Position numbers and translations under genes: made by a program
The notes under the pieces: model-generated
What the model was told of the DNA's origin: nothing
Databases searched by the model: none
What the model saw: the letters and a program-made list of their open reading frames with translations, nothing else
Shown: positions 1 through 5,996 of the stretch, piece after piece
Layout: each line of letters opens with the position of its first letter
Position numbering within the stretch: position 1 is the stretch's first letter
Source of the DNA: Bacillota bacterium
GTDB lineage: Bacteria > Bacillota > Clostridia > Peptostreptococcales > Anaerovoracaceae
Assembly: GCA_016280485.1 (NCBI GenBank)
Contig: JAEEGU010000024.1
Coordinates: forward strand, 1-7,841
DNA length: 7,841 nt
Reading direction: 5' to 3'

Positions 1-195
1 AAAAAGCTAATAAAGATGTTTGACGATAACAGCTACCTGTTCTATCTGTTCATAAGGCATACCATTTGGAAGGAAGAGGGTAATCGGGAAAAAGCCCTCA
101 GTGAACATGAGCAGCTGATAAAAGCAGTTTCCGCAAATGATCCAAAGCTGGTTACGGAGCTTCTTGAAAAGCATTATGATAAACCTTATGATTAG
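1..195 (+). CDS. C-terminal fragment of a probable GntR-family (FCD-domain) transcriptional regulator
   Basis: The reading frame is open from the first base and ends with TAG at 193-195, giving the last 64 residues of a protein whose start lies outside the window. The fragment is helical and hydrophilic. It contains the pattern EHEQLIKAVSANDPKLV followed by LLEKH, which resembles the last two helices of the FCD domain (FadR C-terminal family). In that family an 'eH..il.Ai..gD...A' helix and a closing His contribute to ligand or metal binding; here these would be H36 and H58 of the fragment. The DNA-binding half is not visible, so the assignment rests on this short motif alone. A strong terminator follows directly, so the gene is probably not co-transcribed with the transporter operon. 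Whether it regulates that operon cannot be judged. Another helical regulator family remains possible. Confidence 0.6.
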   Translation, partial: KKLIKMFDDNSYLFYLFIRHTIWKEEGNREKALSEHEQLIKAVSANDPKLVTELLEKHYDKPYD

Positions 196-203
196 CTGAT
201 GTC

Positions 204-242
204 AAAAAAGGCAAAAGAGATATCTCTTTTGTCTTTTTTTTT
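204..242 (+). terminator. Intrinsic terminator after the upstream regulator gene
   Basis: A near-perfect inverted repeat pairs 204-220 with 223-239. Its core CAAAAGAGA (212-220) matches TCTCTTTTG (223-231), and an outer A6/T6 segment extends the stem. The innermost bases form a GATATC palindrome that would open as the loop. A T9 run (234-242) follows. It starts 8 bases after the stop codon at 195, as expected for a Rho-independent terminator, and it insulates the following operon from upstream readthrough. Confidence 0.88.
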
Positions 243-252
243 ACTTTTTTAT

Positions 253-261
253 CCCCCCCCC
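253..261 (+). repeat. C9 homopolymer tract upstream of the operon promoter
   Basis: Nine consecutive C residues lie between the terminator T-tract and the promoter, ending 9 bases before the proposed -35 element. They contrast sharply with the AT-rich surroundings. Long homopolymers are prone to slippage, so the length may vary between cells or be miscounted in sequencing. No function is shown. Confidence 0.9.
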
Positions 262-270
262 GAGCTTGTA

Positions 271-299
271 TGGACAACTTCAGCATGGTAAAGTATCAT
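271..299 (+). promoter_or_regulatory. Probable sigma-A-type promoter of the transporter operon
   Basis: TGGACA (271-276, five of six matches to TTGACA) is separated by exactly 17 bases from TATCAT (294-299, five of six matches to TATAAT). Transcription would begin near 305-307, giving a leader of only about 25 nucleotides before the ATG at 331. It sits after the upstream terminator and before the first gene of a closely spaced six-gene run. No clear Fur, DtxR or other metal-regulator operator overlaps it. Confidence 0.7.
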
Positions 300-330
300 A
301 GGCAGATATGTTTAAATCAATTATTACGAT

Positions 331-1386
331 ATGAATGTTACTAAAAAACAAAAATATATATTCGCTGTGTTGGCAGCAATTTCAGTCATAAGTCTGTTTT
401 TCGCAATAGGGGTGGGGACGGCAATGTTCAGTCCGATGGAGATAGTTAAATCGATCACCATGCACCTTTCGGGGACGGACTATTATGATGGCTGCGGACT
501 TTCAAAGCTTGGATACAACATGATATGGAAAATGAGAGTGCCGCGCGTGCTTTTGGGCTTTATTGTCGGTGCGGTTCTGGCGGTCTGCGGTGTTACCATG
601 CAGGCACTGGTCAGAAACAATCTGGCAGACCCGTTCATACTGGGCGTATCCTCCGGGGCGTCGGCATTTGCCTCGCTCTTTATGGTATTCGGCTTTTTCA
701 CATTCTTTGGGAAGTTTGCGCTTTCGCTTTCAGCATTCCTCGGAGCATTGGTGTCGATAGTATTCGTCTACTGCATTTCGAGGACAGGCGGCAGAATAAA
801 CATTCCTCAGCTGTTGCTTGCGGGTGTTGCGGTGGCTATGATTATGGACGCGTTTGTCAGCCTGATAAATGTGCTGGCTCCGAATATATTCTCACTTCGC
901 AATGTCAGCTTCTGGCTTTCCGGAAGTCTTGCGGGTGCCAGGTGGGAATATCTGACGATCCCGTTTGTTGTAATGATTGTCTGCATGGCTTATCTGATGC
1001 TGAACTACAGAGCACTGAATGCCCTGGTAATGGGCGAGGAAGTCGCAAGCACGCTCGGTATCAGAGTATCCTTTCTGCAAAAGTCACTCGTGCTCACAGC
1101 ATCGCTCATGGCGGGCGCAGCAATATCGGTAAGCGGCTCAATCGGCTTTGTGGGCATGATGATGCCGCACATAGCAAGGCTGCTTCTCGGAGCGGACCAC
1201 AAAAAGATCCTTCCCGCAAGTGCACTGTTTGGCGGCACGCTTGTTGTGTGGGCGGATGTGGCATCAAGAACAATTACGGCACCCGAAGAGATGCCGGTAG
1301 GTATAGTTACAGCTTTGGTCGGAGCGCCTTTCTTTATCTTCGTACTGAAGAGGGAAGCTTCGGCAAACTCATTAAAGATGAACTGA
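331..1386 (+). CDS. FecCD/BtuC-family permease 1 of a metal-chelate/corrinoid-type ABC importer
   Basis: This 351-residue integral membrane protein has the length and hydrophobic pattern of type II importer permeases, which usually have about ten helices. Visible family motifs are RVPR (69-72), GVTMQALVRNNLADPFILG (87-105), GEEVASTLGI (235-244, the cytoplasmic segment contacting the ATPase), GFVGMMMPHIAR (272-283), GADH (287-290), EEMPVG (319-324) and GAPFF (331-335). By alignment from memory, R69, R72 and R313 correspond to the BtuC arginines that hold the binding protein. ATG 331 is the only usable start, because an in-frame TAA lies at 313-315 and no other start codon falls between. It lacks a recognisable Shine-Dalgarno. 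It is the first gene of the operon and ends 1 base before the ATPase gene. It is closely related to the permease at 3189-4232. The substrate could be a ferric siderophore, heme or a corrinoid. Confidence 0.93.
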   Translation: MNVTKKQKYIFAVLAAISVISLFFAIGVGTAMFSPMEIVKSITMHLSGTDYYDGCGLSKLGYNMIWKMRVPRVLLGFIVGAVLAVCGVTMQALVRNNLADPFILGVSSGASAFASLFMVFGFFTFFGKFALSLSAFLGALVSIVFVYCISRTGGRINIPQLLLAGVAVAMIMDAFVSLINVLAPNIFSLRNVSFWLSGSLAGARWEYLTIPFVVMIVCMAYLMLNYRALNALVMGEEVASTLGIRVSFLQKSLVLTASLMAGAAISVSGSIGFVGMMMPHIARLLLGADHKKILPASALFGGTLVVWADVASRTITAPEEMPVGIVTALVGAPFFIFVLKREASANSLKMN

Positions 1387-1387
1387 T

Positions 1388-2161
1388 ATGGATAAATTAA
1401 AGGTAAGCGGTCTGACATACGGCTACGACGCAAGGACGGTAGTCGAAAATATTGATATCGAAGTCGGCGAAGGCGAATTCGTCGGCATTGTAGGCCCTAA
1501 CGGGAGCGGTAAATCCACAATACTGAAGTGTATATACGGGGGGATGACTCCGAAAACCGGTGAGGTCTATATTGACGGGACAAACATTCGTGAGATAAAG
1601 CCAAAGAAAAGGGCAACCATGCTCGCTGCGGTCGGGCAGGAAAACACAATCCCTTTTAACTTTACGGTAAGGGAAATCGTTTCGATGGGTCGCACACCGC
1701 ACAAAAGGCTCTTTGAGCCGGATAACGAAAGAGACCGCGCTATCGTGGACGAAGCGATGGACAAGCTGGGAATCTCCGCACTTGCCGAAAGATCGTACAT
1801 GAACCTTTCGGGCGGTGAAAAGCAGAGAGTTATAATTGCGAGAGCCTTTGCGCAAGAGACGGAGCTCCTCGTTATGGACGAGCCGACAAACCATCTTGAT
1901 ATTAACTATCAGCTGCAGATTTTCGAGACGCTCAAGGCAAGCGGTCTTACGGTGCTTGCTGCGATACACGATTTAAACCTTGCGGCGATGTTTTGCGATA
2001 GGATTTATGTTTTAAGCGGCAAGCAGGTTTACGCATCGGGTAAAACCGATGATGTTTTAAACCGCGAACTCATTCGTGAAGTATTTCATGTTAAAGGCGC
2101 TGTCGAAAGACATCCTCTGACAGGAAAGAACAATATAATATTCATTCCAAATATACAATAA
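1388..2161 (+). CDS. FecE/BtuD-type ATP-binding protein of the ABC importer
   Basis: This 257-residue cytoplasmic ATPase would energise the permease(s). All catalytic elements are present in order: Walker A GPNGSGKST (36-44), Q-loop Gln84, signature LSGGE (140-144), Walker B LLVMDE (160-165) with catalytic Glu165, D-loop NHLD (168-171) and switch His194. The segment around FNFTVREIVSMGRTPH (90-105) is typical of FecE, FhuC and BtuD proteins, where the 'MGR.P' stretch follows the Q-loop. Length is normal for the family. The ATG lies 1 base after the stop of the preceding permease gene with no strong ribosome site of its own, so translation is probably coupled. It is the only stand-alone importer ATPase in the operon, so it most likely serves both flanking permeases. 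Confidence 0.95.
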   Translation: MDKLKVSGLTYGYDARTVVENIDIEVGEGEFVGIVGPNGSGKSTILKCIYGGMTPKTGEVYIDGTNIREIKPKKRATMLAAVGQENTIPFNFTVREIVSMGRTPHKRLFEPDNERDRAIVDEAMDKLGISALAERSYMNLSGGEKQRVIIARAFAQETELLVMDEPTNHLDINYQLQIFETLKASGLTVLAAIHDLNLAAMFCDRIYVLSGKQVYASGKTDDVLNRELIREVFHVKGAVERHPLTGKNNIIFIPNIQ

Positions 2162-2162
2162 A

Positions 2163-2167
2163 AGGAG
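2163..2167 (+). promoter_or_regulatory. Ribosome binding site of the solute-binding lipoprotein gene
   Basis: AGGAG lies directly after the ATPase stop codon and 10 bases before ATG 2178. It is stronger than the sites before the other importer genes, which fits a binding protein made in excess over its membrane partners. The spacing is slightly longer than usual, over an A-rich stretch. Confidence 0.65.
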
Positions 2168-2177
2168 ACATTAAAAA

Positions 2178-3146
2178 ATGAAAAAGAAGGTAAAAAAGTA
2201 TTTGGCATTTATTCTGGTGCTCTGTATGGCATTTACTATGCTTACAGCATGCGGCAGCACTACTGACAGCAGCGACGACGTTGCAAGCGCAGAGGGCTAC
2301 CCTATGACCTTTGATAACTATGGCCATGAGCTCACACTCGAGGCTATGCCTGAAAAGGTAATCACTGCAGGTCCTAACTGCACAGAGCTTTTCATCGCTC
2401 TCGGCCTTGCCGATAAAATCATCGGCAACAGCTGTGACAACCACGCACAGGCTCCGCTCGATGAATACAAGGAAGCATACGAAGCAATCCCTGAGCTCAC
2501 ATTCGGATATCCTACTCTCGAAGCAGTAGTATCAAGCGGTGCAGACTTTATTTATGCTATCGACTGGGTATTTGACGGCGACTTCACTACAGAGGCACTC
2601 GAAGAAAACGGAGTAAACGTATATGTTAATTCCGCATCCAGTGTTGAGGAAGTATTCCAGGAAATCCGTGATATCGGAAAGATCTTTGGAGTAGAAGAAA
2701 ATGCAGAAGCGTTCATCGCTTCCCAGCAGGAAAGAATCGATGCGGTTACAGCTGCAATTGACGGAGTAGACCCTCTCAAGGTATTCTGCTATGACTGTGA
2801 CACAGGCAGCGGAATCTACACAGCAGGCGGCCCTAACCTCGAAACAATACTGATTGAGATTGCAGGCGGCGACAATGTGGCAAAGGATTTAGAGAAGGCA
2901 TGGGTTGGTATTTCCCTCGAAGAAATCCTCGAAAAGAATCCTGATGTAATCGTAATTCACGACTACGACGAGCCAAAGGCTGATGCAAAGATTGCAGCAA
3001 TCAAGTCAGATCCGATTCTTTCACAGCTGCAGTGTGTAAAGGATGAAAAGTTCATCATCCTGCCTCTCGAGGATGCATTCCCGGGCTCAAGAACAGCTGA
3101 CGCCATCGAAATCCTCGCAAAGGGTATGTTCCCTGACAGATTCTAG
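2178..3146 (+). CDS. Solute-binding lipoprotein (FecB/BtuF fold, periplasmic-binding-protein family 2) of the ABC importer
   Basis: This 322-residue protein begins with a basic N-terminus, a hydrophobic stretch and the lipobox LTAC (22-25), so Cys25 should be lipid-anchored on the outer face of the membrane. A Ser/Asp-rich linker (26-40) leads into a two-lobe class III binding-protein fold. Lobe 1 starts near GPNCTELFIALGLADKIIG (65-83). Lobe 2 starts near VFCYDCDTG (202-210) and carries IAGGDN (228-233) and NPDVIVIHDY (254-263). Glu115 (TLEAV) and Glu248 (SLEEI) match the BtuF glutamates that dock on permease arginines. The CxxC pair Cys204/Cys207 is notable. Proline codons are mostly CCT (10 of 14), unlike the first permease gene, and CTC is frequent for leucine, which may reflect high expression. 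The receptor captures the ligand outside the cell, but the ligand is unknown; iron chelate, heme and corrinoid are all compatible. Confidence 0.92.
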   Translation: MKKKVKKYLAFILVLCMAFTMLTACGSTTDSSDDVASAEGYPMTFDNYGHELTLEAMPEKVITAGPNCTELFIALGLADKIIGNSCDNHAQAPLDEYKEAYEAIPELTFGYPTLEAVVSSGADFIYAIDWVFDGDFTTEALEENGVNVYVNSASSVEEVFQEIRDIGKIFGVEENAEAFIASQQERIDAVTAAIDGVDPLKVFCYDCDTGSGIYTAGGPNLETILIEIAGGDNVAKDLEKAWVGISLEEILEKNPDVIVIHDYDEPKADAKIAAIKSDPILSQLQCVKDEKFIILPLEDAFPGSRTADAIEILAKGMFPDRF

Positions 3147-3188
3147 TATGGAATCATATTAAAGACGACAAGAAAAAACAGGTGTAAA

Positions 3189-4232
3189 ATGAAAAAACGG
3201 CTTAATTGGAAAAAACTTCTGATATTTCTGGGCGTAGCGTCTGCTTTCAGCATCGTTGCCTGCATTGGCTTTGGCCCTGCCAGCGTCAGCCCAATCGAAG
3301 TTATGAAAATCCTCTTAAGCCGTGCGCCTTTTTTTGGAGATAATATAGCGCATGACTGGACGGAACTTCAGGAAAGCGTAATTCTGACAGTTCGGCTGCC
3401 TAGAGTTTTTTTGGGCTTTGTTGTGGGCTGCTCGCTGGCCTTCAGCGGAACATCGATGCAGACTCTTGTTAAAAATGAGCTCGCCGATCCGTACATACTC
3501 GGTGTATCGTACGGTGCAGCCGCATTTGCGACAATCGGTATCGTTACAGGCCTGTTCTCGTTCATGGGCGTTTACCAGAATGCCGTAAACGGACTTATCG
3601 GTGCAATAATATCGCTGGTGTTTGTTTTCGTTTTTTCACTGAATAACGGTAAAGTCAACGTATATCATCTGCTCCTCGGAGGAGTTGCCATTGGCATGTT
3701 CACAAAGGCGATAGTGAAGATGGTGGCAATGATGTATCCGCAGGCCTTTACTCACAGCAATTCGGCATTTTGGACACAGGGCGGACTTGCAGGCGCCAGA
3801 TGGGCATACCTGCAGTGGCCTCTGCTTTTAACGATAGTATGTATAGTATTTTTATTTATAAGGTACAGAGAGCTTAATGCCTTCCTGCTCGGAGAAGAGA
3901 CTGCGCACACTCTCGGTATAGTTGTGCCGCGCATGGAGAAATTCCTGATTCTCACAACAGCGGTCATGATAGGCATAACAGTATCTGTAAGCGGCGGAAT
4001 AGGCTTCATCGGACTGGTGGCACCTCACATAGCACGCATGCTGGTAGGCGGCGATCACAAAAGAGTCTTCCCTGTCAGTGCACTTCTGGGAGGACTGTTT
4101 GTTCTGTGGTGCGATGTTGTTGCAAGGATGCTCATGGCTCCGCAGGAGATACCGGTAGGTATTTTTACGGCCCTGATCGGCGGACCGTTCTTTATATACC
4201 TGCTGAAAAGAAAAGAATCATATGGGAAATAA
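3189..4232 (+). CDS. FecCD/BtuC-family permease 2, close paralog of permease 1
   Basis: This 347-residue multi-helix permease aligns with permease 1 from residue 1 to 347 without a gap; about 156 identical positions (45%) were counted by hand. Shared motifs fall at the same residue numbers: RLPR (69-72), GTSMQTLVKNELADPYILG (87-105), GEETAHTLGI (235-244), GFIGLVAPHIAR (272-283), GGDH (287-290), QEIPVG (319-324) and GGPFF (331-335). The docking arginines R69, R72 and R313 are conserved. The most different part is 41-66, probably an external loop. ATG 3189 has AGGTG at 3180-3184 just upstream. It follows the lipoprotein gene after 42 bases and precedes the exporter-type pair by 6 bases. It may pair with permease 1 as a heterodimer, or each may form its own homodimer using the shared ATPase and receptor. 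Confidence 0.93.
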   Translation: MKKRLNWKKLLIFLGVASAFSIVACIGFGPASVSPIEVMKILLSRAPFFGDNIAHDWTELQESVILTVRLPRVFLGFVVGCSLAFSGTSMQTLVKNELADPYILGVSYGAAAFATIGIVTGLFSFMGVYQNAVNGLIGAIISLVFVFVFSLNNGKVNVYHLLLGGVAIGMFTKAIVKMVAMMYPQAFTHSNSAFWTQGGLAGARWAYLQWPLLLTIVCIVFLFIRYRELNAFLLGEETAHTLGIVVPRMEKFLILTTAVMIGITVSVSGGIGFIGLVAPHIARMLVGGDHKRVFPVSALLGGLFVLWCDVVARMLMAPQEIPVGIFTALIGGPFFIYLLKRKESYGK

Positions 4233-4238
4233 TCAATT

Positions 4239-5996
4239 ATGAATGAATATGGCAGACTGACAAAGTGTGTCGCTATGATAAAGAAGGAAATAGCCTCGGA
4301 GGTGGCTTTGGGGCTGATAATTAATGCGACATATATAATTCAGGCGGTACTTATGGCTAGTGCCGTGCAGATAGTATTTTACATGCAGGACATAAAGGGA
4401 GTAATACCTCTGGCAGCTGCAGCTTTTGCGGCAGTAATTGTCAGGGGATTTTTGTGCAGGCTGCGTGAATGGTATGTAAAAAAAGTAGGAGCAATCGCAA
4501 AGGAAAAAATCAGAGAACGCGTAGTCGAAAAATTGTTTTCGCTCGGTCCCGGATATCAAAACGAGGCGCGCAGCGGTCGGCTGCAGTCTCTTATAATGGA
4601 CGGAATTGAGTCTCTGGAGCCTTTCCTGGTGCAGTATATCCCTCAGATAATAACGGTAGCTCTCACAGCGGGAGCTATCGGCATATACATTTTTACCCTC
4701 GACAAAGCGTGCGGCATTGTCCTGTTTTTTACGATGATCGCATGCATTGTGGTACCGTACTTTACGATACCTGTTGTCAGACAGAGCATCGTGCCATACT
4801 GGAGAAGCTATGCTGTTTTGAATGCCCAGTACATCGATGCGATTCAGGGCATGCCTACACTGATGGCATTTAATTCAAGCAGCGCAAAGGGCAAAGAGCT
4901 TGCCGGCAATGCTCACGATTTTTACAAGAAGCAGATTAGGAACACAGCCATTTCCATAGTAGACTCCAGCGCAATGCTGGCACTGACGGCTGTGGTCTCG
5001 ACAGTCACCGCTGTGGTTGCGGCACTTCGTGCAGACATGGGGGTGTCCACAGTTACAGCGGTCTCATCAATTCTCTTCCTTGCGGCTGAATGCGCCAGAC
5101 CGATGCTGGAGCTAAACGGTGCTTGGCACAGCAGCTTTCTGGGAGTATCTGTGGCAAAGGAGCTTTTTGAGATTCTGGATACCGAGACAGCGGTAAAAGA
5201 GCCCCCGGATGCGGATTGCAGTCTGCTTGATCGGGGCGAAGAGGCTGCGCCTTCAATTAAAATAGAGAATCTGAGCTTTATTTATCCCTCGGGGAAAAAG
5301 GCAGCTCTTTCGGGAGTAAATATAGAAGCCTCGCCCGGGAAAACAATTGCTGTGGTAGGAAAATCAGGTTCGGGCAAATCGACACTTGTGAATCTGCTGC
5401 TGAGATTTTATGATCCTTCGGAAGGGAAAATTGTCGTAAACGGCAAGGACATCCGCGAGCTTGGAATAGATTATCTGCGCAGCAAAATATCCGTTGTTTT
5501 CCAGGACACATATCTTTTCAATGATACAGTGCTTGAAAATATCAGGAAGGCGGATCCGTCCGCAACACTCGAGGATGTAAAAAATGCGGCAATCGCAGCG
5601 GGCGCGCATGATTTTATTTCCGCGCTTCCAAATGGCTACGATACGATTATAGGAGAGAGAGGAATTAACCTTTCAGGCGGGGAAAAGCAGAGAATATCAA
5701 TCGCCAGAGCGATCATAAAGAACGCGCCTATTCTTGTTTTCGACGAAGCGACCTCGAGCGTTGATGCAAAGAGTGAGGCAATAATACAAAGAACGATAGA
5801 TTCCGTTTCAAAGGGGAAAACCGCGATTATTATTGCACACAGACTGTCCACAATCAAGAATGCTGATGTGATCTATGTCCTTGAGGATGGTAAGGTCGCA
5901 GAATCCGGAAAGCACGAAGACCTACTTGCAATGGACGGCGTATATGCACGTCTTGTGCGAATTCAAAGAGAGGAGGCTGCAGATGGAAGAGACTAA
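4239..5996 (+). CDS. Half-size ABC transporter A (exporter fold, CydD-like; membrane domain plus ATPase domain)
   Basis: This 585-residue protein has an N-terminal six-helix membrane domain (about 20-290) and a C-terminal ATPase domain (about 340-575). The ATPase elements look intact: Walker A GKSGSGKST (374-382), Q-loop Gln422, signature LSGGE (478-482), Walker B ILVFDE (498-503), D-loop SSVD (506-509) and His534. In the membrane domain, the segment with GIESLEPFLVQYIPQ (122-136) and IDAIQGMPTLMAF (199-211) resembles the CydD side of CydDC transporters. With the next gene it probably forms a heterodimer. ATG 4239 has only a distant GGGA upstream; Met13 (4275) is an alternative start but has no better ribosome site. 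Possible substrates include a tetrapyrrole, metal chelate, thiol or peptide. Position alone suggests a role linked to the importer. YbtPQ and IrtAB show that exporter-fold pairs can work in import. Confidence 0.88.
   Translation: MNEYGRLTKCVAMIKKEIASEVALGLIINATYIIQAVLMASAVQIVFYMQDIKGVIPLAAAAFAAVIVRGFLCRLREWYVKKVGAIAKEKIRERVVEKLFSLGPGYQNEARSGRLQSLIMDGIESLEPFLVQYIPQIITVALTAGAIGIYIFTLDKACGIVLFFTMIACIVVPYFTIPVVRQSIVPYWRSYAVLNAQYIDAIQGMPTLMAFNSSSAKGKELAGNAHDFYKKQIRNTAISIVDSSAMLALTAVVSTVTAVVAALRADMGVSTVTAVSSILFLAAECARPMLELNGAWHSSFLGVSVAKELFEILDTETAVKEPPDADCSLLDRGEEAAPSIKIENLSFIYPSGKKAALSGVNIEASPGKTIAVVGKSGSGKSTLVNLLLRFYDPSEGKIVVNGKDIRELGIDYLRSKISVVFQDTYLFNDTVLENIRKADPSATLEDVKNAAIAAGAHDFISALPNGYDTIIGERGINLSGGEKQRISIARAIIKNAPILVFDEATSSVDAKSEAIIQRTIDSVSKGKTAIIIAHRLSTIKNADVIYVLEDGKVAESGKHEDLLAMDGVYARLVRIQREEAADGRD
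5971..5976 (+). promoter_or_regulatory. Ribosome binding site that fixes the start of ABC transporter B
   Basis: A perfect AGGAGG lies 6 bases before ATG 5983, inside the end of the preceding gene. It favours this start over the longer open frame beginning at 5875, which would add 36 residues encoded entirely within the conserved 3' end of the upstream gene and with no homology to a transporter N-terminus. Confidence 0.88.

Noticed and set aside
196..330. A cobalamin or other riboswitch in the leader
   Set aside because: Only about 25 bases separate the predicted transcription start from the first gene, and the rest of the gap is occupied by the upstream terminator and promoter, leaving no room for a folded aptamer.
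300..345. A Fur-type or DtxR-type iron operator at the operon promoter
   Set aside because: The region is AT-rich and has fragments such as TCA...TGA, but no convincing 19-bp inverted repeat matching either consensus was found.
525..1400. A 291-codon plus-strand open frame overlapping permease 1
   Set aside because: It lies in another frame of the permease gene and its translation is rich in Cys, Arg and Ser without domain motifs, while the overlapped frame encodes a clear FecCD permease.
1397..1969. A 190-codon minus-strand open frame opposite the ATPase gene
   Set aside because: It is antisense to a well-conserved ATPase with all motifs intact, and its translation shows no recognisable domain.
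3147..3188. A possible internal promoter or attenuator between the lipoprotein and permease 2
   Set aside because: The 42-base gap has no convincing -35/-10 pair and no stable hairpin with a T-run.
5875..5982. An N-terminal extension of transporter B starting at 5875
   Set aside because: The added 36 residues are encoded inside the conserved 3' end of transporter A, and a perfect AGGAGG points to ATG 5983.
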